Under the pieces are notes generated by a model. That model was not told the origin of the DNA. It saw nothing but the letters and a program-made list of their open reading frames with translations, and did no database searches. Made by a program: the position numbers and the translations under genes. Shown here in pieces: positions 24,834-32,467 of a stretch of DNA of 35,014 nt; within the stretch, counting starts at the first letter, position 1; each line of letters begins with the position of its first letter. This DNA comes from Opitutia bacterium UBA957 (GTDB lineage Bacteria > Verrucomicrobiota > Verrucomicrobiia > Opitutales > UBA953), in NCBI GenBank assembly GCA_002293065.1, contig DBCN01000035.1:1-35014 (forward strand), read 5' to 3'.

Positions 24834-25372
24834 CAGTTCTGGGCAAAAGGTTCGTTCCCGCCGTTTTTGGCGCGTTCTTCCGCTTCGACTTGGTCGAGGC
24901 GCTCGCCGAGTTGGAGGCGGTGCTGGGCCATGATCAAGGCGGCTTGGGCAAATTCTGTCCCGCGGTCGAGGGCGCCCGTGCAGCGCTCTTCGGCTTGCTG
25001 GCGGGTGTTGGTGACGACGATGCCGTTGATGACGGGGACCTCCGAGCGGAGGGCGACGTCCTGCATCGCCTTGGCGGTCGAGTGCGCGATGATCTCGTGG
25101 TGCGGCGTATCGCCGGCGACCACCACGCCGAGGCCGATGATGCAGTCGTAGTCCCCCGACAGCGCGAGCATGTTGGTGACGTAAGGGATTTCGCCCGAAC
25201 CGGGCACCTTGACGAGGCGGAGGTTGGCTTCTTTCACGCCGCCGGCCTTGAGCCCCTTGGTCGCTTGCTTGATGAGCGCATCGACGAGGACTTGGTTGTA
25301 CGAGGCTGCCACGATGGCGATGAGCAGGTCGGCACCGTCGACCTTTTCGTAGTTGGGCTTATCTTGGCTCAT
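24833..25372 (-). CDS. ribH: 6,7-dimethyl-8-ribityllumazine synthase
   Basis: This 179-residue enzyme joins dihydroxybutanone phosphate and the ribitylaminopyrimidine, the penultimate step of riboflavin synthesis; it normally assembles into pentamers or capsids. The ATG at 25372 gives MSQDKPNYEKVDGADLLIAIV. Family landmarks are IVAASYNQVLVDALI, VPGSGEIPYVTNML, GVVVAGDTPHHEIIAHSTAKAM with the catalytic-region histidines, and PVINGIVVTNTRQQAEERC. The usual VPGAxE and TxHF motifs appear as VPGSGE and TPHH, a modest divergence. It is followed by the NusE-NusB gene with a one-base stop/start overlap. Confidence 0.93.
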   Translation of the reverse strand: MSQDKPNYEKVDGADLLIAIVAASYNQVLVDALIKQATKGLKAGGVKEANLRLVKVPGSGEIPYVTNMLALSGDYDCIIGLGVVVAGDTPHHEIIAHSTAKAMQDVALRSEVPVINGIVVTNTRQQAEERCTGALDRGTEFAQAALIMAQHRLQLGERLDQVEAEERAKNGGNEPFAQN

Positions 25373-25397
25373 GGCGGTGGAAGAACGGAAGGCTGAT

Positions 25398-25417
25398 GCA
25401 AGGGTTTCCGCCCTTGC
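25398..25417 (-). other. stem-loop in the ribBA-ribH gap
   Basis: GCAAGGG and CCCTTGC form a perfect 7-base stem around a 6-base loop, 26 bases upstream of the ribH start and 26 bases downstream of the ribBA stop. No T run follows. It could stabilise or partly separate the two cistrons. The 70-base gap is too small for an FMN riboswitch. Confidence 0.45.
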
Positions 25418-25442
25418 GTTCAAGAGGAAACGCCCGAACCGC

Positions 25443-26519
25443 CTAGAACGGCACCTGTTCCACGATTTCCAGCCCGTAACCGCCTAATCCGACGACTTTC
25501 CGGCTGTTATTCGTGATGAGACGAATCTGGCGGAGGCCGATATGGGAAAGGATCTGGGCGCCGATGCCGTAGTCGCGCGAGTCCATGGCGCCGAGCCGGA
25601 TGCCTTCACCGTCGGCTTTCACGCCGCCACCGGGTTGGGCCACGTGGACGATCACGCCCGTGCCGGCCTTGGCGACGGCGGCGAAACTGGCGGCGAGCGA
25701 GTCCCCGGCCCCGAACGCTTGTCCGCGGAAAAGGTCGCCCAGCAGGTTCTCGCGTTGGACGCGGACCAGGGTCGGCGTGTTGGTCGGCTCCCCGAGCACG
25801 AAGGCCAAGTGTTGGCGGCCGTCGGGCAGGGAGCGGTAGACGCGGAGTTGGAATTCGCCCCACGCGGAGCGGAAGGGGCTTTCGGCGACGAGTTCGACCA
25901 GGCGTTCGCGCCGGTGGCGGAATTCGATGAGCTGCGCGATCGACACCATGCGGAGCCCGAAGCGCTTCTTCAACTCGATCAATTCCGGCAGGCGCGCCAT
26001 CGAGCCGTCCTCATTGAGGATTTCGCAGATGACGCCGCTCGGGTGCAGGCCCGCGAGCGAAGCCAGGTCGACGGCGGCTTCGGTGTGGCCGGCGCGCTGG
26101 AGCACGCCACCGGGGCGCGCCATGAGCGGGAAGATGTGGCCAGGTTGGACGAGTTGTTCCGGCTTGGAGTCGGGGTCGGCCAGGATCGCGATGGTCTTGG
26201 CGCGGTCGTAGGCGCTGATGCCCGTCGAGATGCCGTCGGCGGCGTCGACCGAGACGGCGAAGGCCGTGCGTTGCGATTCGCGGTTCTCGGGGACCATCTG
26301 GGAGATGCCGAGGCGACGGAGCTGATGCTCGACCGTCGGCACGCAGATCAGCCCGCGCGCATGGCGAATCATCATGTTGACCGCCTCCGGGGTGACCTTC
26401 GCGGCGGCCATCACGAAGTCGCCTTCGTTTTCGCGGTTCTCGTCGTCGGTCACAATGACGAGCTTCCCCTCGGCGATATCGGCGAGGGCGGCCTCGATGC
26501 TGTCAAAGGGCTCGTCCAT
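25443..26519 (-). CDS. ribBA: 3,4-dihydroxy-2-butanone 4-phosphate synthase fused to a degenerate GTP cyclohydrolase II domain
   Basis: This 358-residue protein has an intact RibB half (1-200): DDENRENEGDFV (25-36), RHARGLICVP (52-61), VDAADGISTGISAYDRA (91-107), and GHTEAAVDLASLAG (144-157). This half converts ribulose 5-phosphate to dihydroxybutanone phosphate. The RibA half (~206-358) keeps RDYGIGAQIL and LITNNSRKVVGLGGYGLE, but the zinc site is lost: at 252-275 the three cysteines of the usual H-x-E-C-x-T-G-D...R-C-D-C-G stretch are replaced (QRENLLGD...QAFGAGD). The following R-Q-E-G-R-G-I-G-L region is reduced to AQPGGGVK, and about 20 residues are missing. It resembles proteins called RibBX. 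Another GTP cyclohydrolase II should exist elsewhere. The ATG at 26519 starts MDEPFDSIEAAL. Confidence 0.92.
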   Translation of the reverse strand: MDEPFDSIEAALADIAEGKLVIVTDDENRENEGDFVMAAAKVTPEAVNMMIRHARGLICVPTVEHQLRRLGISQMVPENRESQRTAFAVSVDAADGISTGISAYDRAKTIAILADPDSKPEQLVQPGHIFPLMARPGGVLQRAGHTEAAVDLASLAGLHPSGVICEILNEDGSMARLPELIELKKRFGLRMVSIAQLIEFRHRRERLVELVAESPFRSAWGEFQLRVYRSLPDGRQHLAFVLGEPTNTPTLVRVQRENLLGDLFRGQAFGAGDSLAASFAAVAKAGTGVIVHVAQPGGGVKADGEGIRLGAMDSRDYGIGAQILSHIGLRQIRLITNNSRKVVGLGGYGLEIVEQVPF

Positions 26520-26550
26520 GTAACGGTGAAGTGCGAAGGTGACGAGTCCG

Positions 26551-26568
26551 CCCGCTGGTGCAAGCGGG
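26551..26568 (-). terminator. possible stem-loop between a secreted protein gene and ribBA
   Basis: CCCGCT and AGCGGG form a 6-base stem with a 6-base loop, 26 bases after the upstream gene's stop and 32 bases before ribBA. There is no T run, so it is at best a weak terminator. No other signal was seen in this 74-base gap. Confidence 0.3.
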
Positions 26569-26593
26569 GAGATGGGTTGGCCCTTGGCGGCGC

Positions 26594-27301
26594 CTATTTC
26601 CTGGGTTTTTCCAGCGGCCGAGGGAGCGCGCCCTTTTTCTCCGCCCAGGTCGGTTTGGGTTCGGCCTTGGCCGTCCAAAGGCGGACGTTGCGGACGGTCG
26701 CGAAAGTCCCGTCGATATGGAAGCCGGGGTTGGCGCGGATTTCCTTGGCGTAGGCCGGCTCGCTGCCCCAGCCGCTGATCTTGCCGTCCACGGTCAGCAC
26801 GACGGTGTCGCCGACCATCTCGAAGACGACCGTGTGCCAGGTGCCCGCGTCGATCGACATCGGTTGCGTGAAGAGCGTGAACGCCTTCTCCGGGCCGTTG
26901 CCGTCGTAGTCGTCGCGCCGGAGGCTGACATGCGTTGGGGCGATGATGACGCGCGCCAGTTGTTCCTTGGCGTTGTTGATGGTGAAGGCCAGGCTCGCCG
27001 CACCGTCCAAGCGGACGTCGAAAGCCAGGACGAACGACTCGAGCTTCACCGGCAGGCGAATGACCGCGTTGTTCTTGTCGGCGGGGAGTTCCGCCCCGCT
27101 GGTGCCGAGCGTCGTCCGCTCCCAGCGGCCTTTGGCGATTTTCCACGCCAGGGCGGGCGAGCCTTTCGTCATCTCGTCGGCGCCGACGAGCTTGTCGGTT
27201 TGCGCCAAGAGGGTCGCGGGGGCTTCCGACAACGTCTTGGGCGCATCGGCCGCGCCTAACGTGGCGAGTCCCAGGAGGAGGGCGCTGAGGCGGGTTCTCA
27301 T
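26594..27301 (-). CDS. secreted concanavalin A-like (DUF1080/LamG-type) protein
   Basis: This 235-residue protein has a cleavable signal peptide (MRTRLSALLLGLATLGAADA, cut near residue 19). The rest looks like a single beta-sandwich of the DUF1080/LamG type: W-x-x-x-x-G-x-W-E-R-T, SFVLAFDVRLDGAASLAFTINN, GTWHTVVFEMVGDTVVLTVDGK and a late TVRNVRLW strand. Such domains bind or cut carbohydrates; the planctomycete/verrucomicrobial DUF1080 group includes keto-disaccharide hydrolases. No catalytic residues could be assigned. It follows the 830-residue secreted protein by 40 bases on the same strand. Confidence 0.65.
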   Translation of the reverse strand: MRTRLSALLLGLATLGAADAPKTLSEAPATLLAQTDKLVGADEMTKGSPALAWKIAKGRWERTTLGTSGAELPADKNNAVIRLPVKLESFVLAFDVRLDGAASLAFTINNAKEQLARVIIAPTHVSLRRDDYDGNGPEKAFTLFTQPMSIDAGTWHTVVFEMVGDTVVLTVDGKISGWGSEPAYAKEIRANPGFHIDGTFATVRNVRLWTAKAEPKPTWAEKKGALPRPLEKPRK

Positions 27302-27341
27302 GAAGCGGATAAATAAGGCGAACCTCCCATCGCCCGCAAGG

Positions 27342-29834
27342 TCACTTGTATTCTAACTGGGCGGAGAAGACCCCGTCGGCATCCGCGACGAAGCGGATCC
27401 AGTAGGCGTTCAGCGAGCGCTCGAAGGCATGCACCACTTCGCCGCCGGCCGGCACCTCGAGGGTGCGGTAGGGGACCGTCTTGCCGTCCCCCGTGACGTC
27501 GAGCAGCACCGCGATGCGGGCCGCCTTGGCGCCATGATTGCGCAGCGTGAGGGACTTTTCGTCGTAAGCCGTCATCAGGTAAGGGTCGGAAGGGGTTCCG
27601 GCGGTGACGGTGCTGTTGAGCCATGGGCCACCGAAGCCGCGCGGCTTACCGAGCTTCCATAGGTCGTCGGCGGCGCCCACCCAGACGGCGGCTTGGCCGT
27701 CTTCCGAGCGGATGATGTGGGCGTCGTTCTTCGCGCCTTCCTGCAGGCCCGAGAGCACCAGCAGTCCGCGGTACGAGCAGTAGTCGTGGATCGCCAAGCC
27801 GCTGGTGGCGACGGGCCGCATCCGAATCGCGCCCAGCGCGTTGAGCGCGGGCAGTTCATAGAACGTGCCGTGGGCCTGTAGGAGGTCGCGCTCGGTGCAG
27901 ACCTCCCGCGCCTTGCGGAGGGCGTTGCGGGCGAGCAGGCGGTCTTGGGCGGCGTTGCGCGCATCGCCGAGCGGGAAGGCCCGCGGGAGGCGCCAGCGTT
28001 GGCCCCCTTCTTCGAAGATGACGGAAGCCGCGTCGGTCGTGACGATGCCCGCCGGGATGGCCGTGTTCTTGGCGACGTAGTCGGTGACCTTGGCGTCGGC
28101 TTGCTTCACGAGCTTCATGTCGGCGGTGAGTTCGTAGGCCGCGCCGCTGGTGGTTTGCTCCGCGGTGAGCGTGGCCGGAAGGACCGAGAGCGTGCGCAGG
28201 TTGCCCCCGCGCGTGAGCAAGAACGCGCCCCGGCTCGTGGCGGTTTCCGCCGAGCTCAAGCCGGCGAACATCGGGTCGGCTTCGGTTCCGCGCTGGTCGG
28301 CGTTGGCGTATTGGAACTGTGCGGTGGCTTTCTTTTGATCTCGCGAGCTGGTCACGCGGATCCACGCACCGCTGACCTGTTGCGGGGAGAGATCAACCCA
28401 GAGTCCCGGGGCGGCGGCGGTGAGGCTGAACTGTTTCCAGGCCTTCCAAGTCCCCGTGCCATCTTGGTCGACTTCCACCGTGTAGCTCGTGTCGGCCGTG
28501 CCATCGTGGCTGAGCCAGAGCGTTCGCTCCGTGAACCCATCGAGCAGGAAGGGGTCCGAAGGCGCGCCGGCCTTGATGGGTTCATCGACCCAGACGCCGC
28601 CGCGGCCGATCGCGGGGCCGAGTCTGGTGGTGGTGTCGAGCGGGGCGAACCAAAGGTTCGACTGTGATTGACCGGGGCCGGCGAGCGTGCCCTTCGCGGG
28701 GCGCTTGTTGAGGAACTCGGACTTCGCGGTGTCGTCGCAACCGAACACGAGGCGATTCTGCCAGCGCGTGAAGTCGCCGATGACCTTGAGGTAGTTGGAG
28801 CGCGGCGCGATGCCCGCGGAGTTTTGGGCGGAGAAGCCCGCGGGGAAGGTCCAGAACGAACCGTGCATCGTCATGAGGCGTTGGCCGGGTTCGCCGATGT
28901 CGCGGATGCGCGGCCATTCGGTGTTCCAGCCATGGGCGCCATCGTAGGAGTGGCTCGGTTTCGGGAGGCGGAAACTCGTCCACTTGCCGTCTTCCATGAC
29001 CATCAGGATCAAGGAGCGGAAATCCCATCCGATCGTCCAGATGGGATCCTTCTCGGGATTCGCGTTGCCGGTGAGCCCGCCCGGCCCGGTGACTTCGGTG
29101 AATTGGTTGCGACGAACGAGCGACCAGTTGCCGGTGCCGTTGAAGGAGCCGAGGCCGCCGCTGACGATGGTCGGGTCGGTCAGGGCCTTGGCGCCCATCT
29201 CGCCGTTGTTCGCGAGGATGACCTGACCTTGGCCCGAGTAGAGGCCTTTGCCGTGGTAGCCGGCCAGCGTCGAAGTGATGGTCGCCGGGCTGACTTCCTC
29301 GGTCTGCCCGGGCTTCGGCACGTTCTTGATCTCCTTGATCAACCCCTTCACCGCGAGCGTGTGGACGTCGACTTCGTACAGGCCGTCTTCCATCGTGGCG
29401 AAGTAGACCTTGTTCGTCGGATCCGTCAGGTGGCGGGCGTTGCCCGTGTGCCGACCGGGCATGAGCTTCGGTGGGATCACGCGGACCTTGCGGTCGGCGT
29501 CGATGAAGTATGGCCCGATGATCAGTTGCTTCGACTCCACGTGGATCATCCGGTTCGCGGGCGTCCCACCGACGCTCTCGGGGCGGATGATCTGCTGGAG
29601 GTCGGGGGTGATTTCGTAGAGTTTGTCGCTCGAACCGTAAGGCAGGTGCGGGCCATAGGTGATGACCCAGAGGCGGTCCGCCCAGGGGACGACGGCGCCG
29701 GTGCCGCACTCGCCTTCATTGTTGAAGTAGGCGAGGTTCGGGTAGATGCCGCTCCACTGTTTCGGCGGCGCTTCGGCGGCGAGCAGGGCGAGCGGGAGGC
29801 CGAGGAGCGAAGCGAGGGTGGGCAGCAAGCGCAT
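27342..29834 (-). CDS. large secreted protein with an internal domain repeat, function unknown
   Basis: This 830-residue protein has a signal peptide (LASLLGLPLALLAAEA, cut near residue 20). The first ~400 residues have many W/G/D-rich strands with phrases such as NKVYFATMEDGLYEVDVHTL, suggestive of a beta-propeller. Two later stretches resemble each other: ~408-515 (GGVWVDEPIKAGAPSDPFLL ... WIRVTSS ... ATAQFQYA) and ~735-830 (GGPWLNSTVTAGTPSDPYLM ... WIRFVAD ... FSAQLEYK). These look like two copies of a beta-sandwich domain, the second closing the protein. No catalytic motif or cell-anchor was recognised. It may bind or process extracellular glycans, judging only by its secreted neighbour. 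Confidence 0.7.
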   Translation of the reverse strand: MRLLPTLASLLGLPLALLAAEAPPKQWSGIYPNLAYFNNEGECGTGAVVPWADRLWVITYGPHLPYGSSDKLYEITPDLQQIIRPESVGGTPANRMIHVESKQLIIGPYFIDADRKVRVIPPKLMPGRHTGNARHLTDPTNKVYFATMEDGLYEVDVHTLAVKGLIKEIKNVPKPGQTEEVSPATITSTLAGYHGKGLYSGQGQVILANNGEMGAKALTDPTIVSGGLGSFNGTGNWSLVRRNQFTEVTGPGGLTGNANPEKDPIWTIGWDFRSLILMVMEDGKWTSFRLPKPSHSYDGAHGWNTEWPRIRDIGEPGQRLMTMHGSFWTFPAGFSAQNSAGIAPRSNYLKVIGDFTRWQNRLVFGCDDTAKSEFLNKRPAKGTLAGPGQSQSNLWFAPLDTTTRLGPAIGRGGVWVDEPIKAGAPSDPFLLDGFTERTLWLSHDGTADTSYTVEVDQDGTGTWKAWKQFSLTAAAPGLWVDLSPQQVSGAWIRVTSSRDQKKATAQFQYANADQRGTEADPMFAGLSSAETATSRGAFLLTRGGNLRTLSVLPATLTAEQTTSGAAYELTADMKLVKQADAKVTDYVAKNTAIPAGIVTTDAASVIFEEGGQRWRLPRAFPLGDARNAAQDRLLARNALRKAREVCTERDLLQAHGTFYELPALNALGAIRMRPVATSGLAIHDYCSYRGLLVLSGLQEGAKNDAHIIRSEDGQAAVWVGAADDLWKLGKPRGFGGPWLNSTVTAGTPSDPYLMTAYDEKSLTLRNHGAKAARIAVLLDVTGDGKTVPYRTLEVPAGGEVVHAFERSLNAYWIRFVADADGVFSAQLEYK

Positions 29835-29883
29835 GCCTGGACATTTGGCCGACGATGGGCCAAGGCAAGCCCACCGTTTTCGT

Positions 29884-31503
29884 TCAATTGACGAACAGGA
29901 CGAACCAGAGCATCACCAGCGCCAGCGGGACGCCCAGCAGTCGGAGGGCGCTTTTCGTTTCGGCTTGGGCGAGGAAGCACGCCACGAGCAGCGCCGCGCA
30001 GGCCGGACCGGCGGCGGCGGGTTGGACGGTACCCGTGAGCACCAAGCCGGGTATCTGCGCGAAGGCCTGCGTGAAGCCGCTCATGGCATTCAACACCAGG
30101 GCCGCGCAGCCATTGATCCAGGCCGCGACCGGCAGCAGGCTCGACCAGGGACAGAAGAGCAGCGAAGCCATCCCCAAGATGAGCGGGATTTCGGAGAGCG
30201 GGACGAGCACGAGGTTCGCGAAGACCCCGCCCCAGCTGCTGCTTTGGAAATAAGTCAACGTGAGCGGTACGCCGGCGATGGTCGCCGCCGAGGACACGCA
30301 GAGTCCGCCGAGGAGCGCGCGCCGCAATCGCCAGCTCCAGCGGCGCCCTCTGGACGCCGCGTCTTTCGGCGTCATTTTCTCCGCCAAGGAGGGCGCGGCG
30401 ATTTGCTCGGCCGCCGGAACGCCGACGAGCAGGATCGCGAGCACCGCGAGGTAACTGAGCTGGAAACCCGGGTCGCTGCTCGCCTCGGGGCTCCAGAGCA
30501 ACGTGGCGGCGGCGGCGAGGGCGAGCGACTGCAAGGGTGGCGTGGCGCGTTCGCCGGTTTGTCCGGCCCAAAGGAACACCGCCATGATCCAAGCCCGCAG
30601 CGAAGAGGGTGAGGCCCCCGTGACTTCGACGTAGAGCCAGAGCAGGGCGAGGATGGCGATACCGGCGGGTTTCTCGGGTAGGCGCAGTCGCCGCGCGGCC
30701 CAGATCAAGGCCGCGGCCATGCCCGCGATGTGGAGACCGCTGATGGCGAAGAGGTGCAGCGTCCCCGTGGCGGCAAAGGCGCCTTTGGCTTCTTCGGGCA
30801 GCAAGGCCGTCCGCCCCAGCATCGTCGCGGCGAGCAGGGCGCCGCCGTCGGGGTCGTCCCAGGGTAAGGTCCGCAACCATTGCTCGAGGTGGTTCTGGCT
30901 GCGTTGGCACCAGACCGCAAAGCGCGTGGGTGGCTCGAGCACGCCCAACGTTTTGCCGCCGCGCAGGGTGAGCGTCGCCCCTTGGGAGGCCAGCCACGCA
31001 TCGTAGCCGGTGGCGTTGGGCGGCAAGGCGGAGAGGTGTCCGGTGATTTTGAGTTCGGCTCCCCGCGCGGGCGGCGCGCCTTTCACCGACAACGCGAGCC
31101 GGCGCCGAAACAACGGTCCCTTGTCGGTGACGATCCCCAATCCGGTCCACCCCTCCCCCATCCGTCGGGGGGCGGCGCTTTCGACAAGGACGGAGAGTTC
31201 GGCGTAGCTGCGAACGGTGGCCAGCGGGGTCTGTGGTGGGAGCTTGGCCTGATGCCAAGCGGCCCCCCAGCAAATCCCGGCGCAGGTCAACAGCAGCCGA
31301 CTGAGGTTTTCGTGGCGTGCGCCGAACCAGAGGGCGGCCGTGCTGAGCAGACCGACCCAAAGGAGCGGAAGGATGTTTGGCTGCGCGTAAGCGTCCCAAG
31401 CGCAACCCGCCAGCAAGGGCAGGGCCAGCCAGAGCGCGGGAGCATGACCGAAGCGGGCGGGCTTCAGCGCGTCGGTTTGATCCAGGGGGTCGGTCCGTGC
31501 CAT
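29884..31503 (-). CDS. ComEC/Rec2-like DNA uptake channel lacking the metallo-beta-lactamase domain
   Basis: This 539-residue polytopic membrane protein matches the ComEC/Rec2 family. The N-terminal region (~20-75) has hydrophobic segments, followed by an OB-like soluble domain (~85-190) and the Competence domain (~210-480) with its hallmark GTLHLFAISGLHIAGMAAAL and DPGFQLSYLAVLAILLVG. ComEC forms the inner-membrane channel for single-stranded DNA. Many ComEC proteins carry a C-terminal metallo-beta-lactamase nuclease domain; here the protein stops soon after the last membrane segments. The ATG at 31503 gives MARTDPLDQ and overlaps the end of folK by 40 bases; the exact start is uncertain. 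No other competence genes are in the window. Confidence 0.88.
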   Translation of the reverse strand: MARTDPLDQTDALKPARFGHAPALWLALPLLAGCAWDAYAQPNILPLLWVGLLSTAALWFGARHENLSRLLLTCAGICWGAAWHQAKLPPQTPLATVRSYAELSVLVESAAPRRMGEGWTGLGIVTDKGPLFRRRLALSVKGAPPARGAELKITGHLSALPPNATGYDAWLASQGATLTLRGGKTLGVLEPPTRFAVWCQRSQNHLEQWLRTLPWDDPDGGALLAATMLGRTALLPEEAKGAFAATGTLHLFAISGLHIAGMAAALIWAARRLRLPEKPAGIAILALLWLYVEVTGASPSSLRAWIMAVFLWAGQTGERATPPLQSLALAAAATLLWSPEASSDPGFQLSYLAVLAILLVGVPAAEQIAAPSLAEKMTPKDAASRGRRWSWRLRRALLGGLCVSSAATIAGVPLTLTYFQSSSWGGVFANLVLVPLSEIPLILGMASLLFCPWSSLLPVAAWINGCAALVLNAMSGFTQAFAQIPGLVLTGTVQPAAAGPACAALLVACFLAQAETKSALRLLGVPLALVMLWFVLFVN

Positions 31504-32000
31504 GGGCGCAGGCCGGACCCATCGACGGGCAAAGAGGCGACCTTGGCCCGAAGCCAATCCCAAGTCGGGTCCTTGGCGAGGGCAGGGTCTTGAAGTAGAT
31601 GCCTTAGGGGGAAAACGACGAACCCTCGTTCCTGCCAGCGGGGGTGGGGGAGGGTGAGGTCAGGGAGCTCAACCTTACCATCCTCATGGAAGAGCAGATC
31701 GATATCCACCGTCCGGGGGCCGTCTTTAATCGTTCGAACGCGGCCTAAGTTTGCCTCAATCGCTAGGCAGGCGGTCAGTAATTCGCGGGGATTTAAACCA
31801 GAAGTTATTGATAAACAGATGTTTAAGAAATTTTCCTGTTCTTGGTAGCCGACGGGATCGGAATCAAAAGCCTCCGAAATAGCTGAAATATCGGTTTCAG
31901 GGAGGGCGGCGAGGGAGCGCACCGCTTGCTCTATATAATAGACCCTATCCCCCAGGTTGCCGCCGAGTCCAAGTAGGTACTGGCGCGGACCTGATTTCAC
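31464..32000 (-). CDS. folK: 2-amino-4-hydroxy-6-hydroxymethyldihydropteridine pyrophosphokinase
   Basis: This 178-residue enzyme transfers pyrophosphate from ATP to 6-hydroxymethyl-dihydropterin, just before dihydropteroate synthase. Seen: LLGLGGNLGDRVYYIEQAV, the SDPVGYQEQENFLN segment, IEANLGRVRTIKDGPRTVDIDLLF with the metal-binding D-x-D, and LPHPRWQERGFVVFPL. The start is GTG, which overlaps the folB stop as GTGA. A ~160-base stretch covering residues ~35-85 is unusually AT-rich (23 of 60 G+C in 31801-31860). The C-terminus extends ~20 residues beyond the usual end. Confidence 0.95.
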   Translation of the reverse strand: MKSGPRQYLLGLGGNLGDRVYYIEQAVRSLAALPETDISAISEAFDSDPVGYQEQENFLNICLSITSGLNPRELLTACLAIEANLGRVRTIKDGPRTVDIDLLFHEDGKVELPDLTLPHPRWQERGFVVFPLRHLLQDPALAKDPTWDWLRAKVASLPVDGSGLRPWHGPTPWIKPTR

Positions 32001-32359
32001 ACCCGTTCCCGGCGGATTTTAACGGAAATCGCTTCAAAATCGGCGGCGACTGGGGCAAACGGCTTATTGACCTCGACCGTCACGGCTTTGACCACCGGAA
32101 ACGTCCCCAAAATGCGTGCCGCGATCTGCTGGGCTAAAGTCTCGATTAAGTAGACGGGCTTTCCGGTTAGCTGGCCTTCCACCGTCCGGATGACTTCGGC
32201 GTAATCCACGGTGAGTTTCAGGTCATCGGCCGCGGCGGCGGGACGGGTGTCGACCTCCAGGTCGACGGAAACCGTGAAACGCTGTCCGAGACGTTTCTCT
32301 TCGGGCAGGGCGCCATGGTGGCCGAAAGACCTGATTCCGCTGATCCTGATGATGTCCAC
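31997..32359 (-). CDS. folB: dihydroneopterin aldolase
   Basis: This 120-residue enzyme cleaves 7,8-dihydroneopterin to hydroxymethyl-dihydropterin and glycolaldehyde. The GTG at 32359 gives MDIIRISGIRSFGHHGALPEE, matching the family N-terminus with its G-x-x-G-x-H-G/HHG motif. Other landmarks are RFTVSVDLEVDT, VDYAEVIRTVEG, and VYLIETLAQQIAARIL with the catalytic-region E-T-L-A. Length is normal. It overlaps folK by four bases. The same frame stays open for another ~2.5 kb upstream, antisense to carB, but only this part has family similarity. Confidence 0.93.
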   Translation of the reverse strand: MDIIRISGIRSFGHHGALPEEKRLGQRFTVSVDLEVDTRPAAAADDLKLTVDYAEVIRTVEGQLTGKPVYLIETLAQQIAARILGTFPVVKAVTVEVNKPFAPVAADFEAISVKIRRERV

Positions 32360-32431
32360 GCCACGATGAATGCCGTCTCGGCCCGCCCGTGCAAGCGCCT
32401 TCCCGTAAATGTGTGCAGTCCCCTCTTGACC

Positions 32432-32445
32432 ACCCTTCCAAGGGT
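32432..32445. promoter_or_regulatory. palindrome in the folB-carB divergent gap
   Basis: ACCCTTCCAAGGGT is a near-perfect dyad (6-base arms, 2-base centre), 22 bases upstream of the carB ATG. A TTGACC hexamer lies just before it (32426-32431), but no good -10 box follows at the right distance. The dyad could be an operator; no regulator family was recognised. Confidence 0.35.
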
Positions 32446-32467
32446 CGCTGACAGTCCGCGGAACACT

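Noticed and set aside
23214..25151. Open frame of 645 codons on the plus strand
   Set aside because: Antisense to ftsY, nusB and ribH, all of which are well supported.
25373..25442. FMN riboswitch ahead of ribH
   Set aside because: The gap is 70 bases, shorter than the element, and the conserved RFN sequences are absent. The gap ahead of ribBA (74 bases) is also too small.
26520..27146. N-terminal extension of RibBA reaching 27146
   Set aside because: The added residues are an out-of-frame reading of the secreted protein gene at 26594-27301, and the family start MDEPFDSIEAAL fits 26519.
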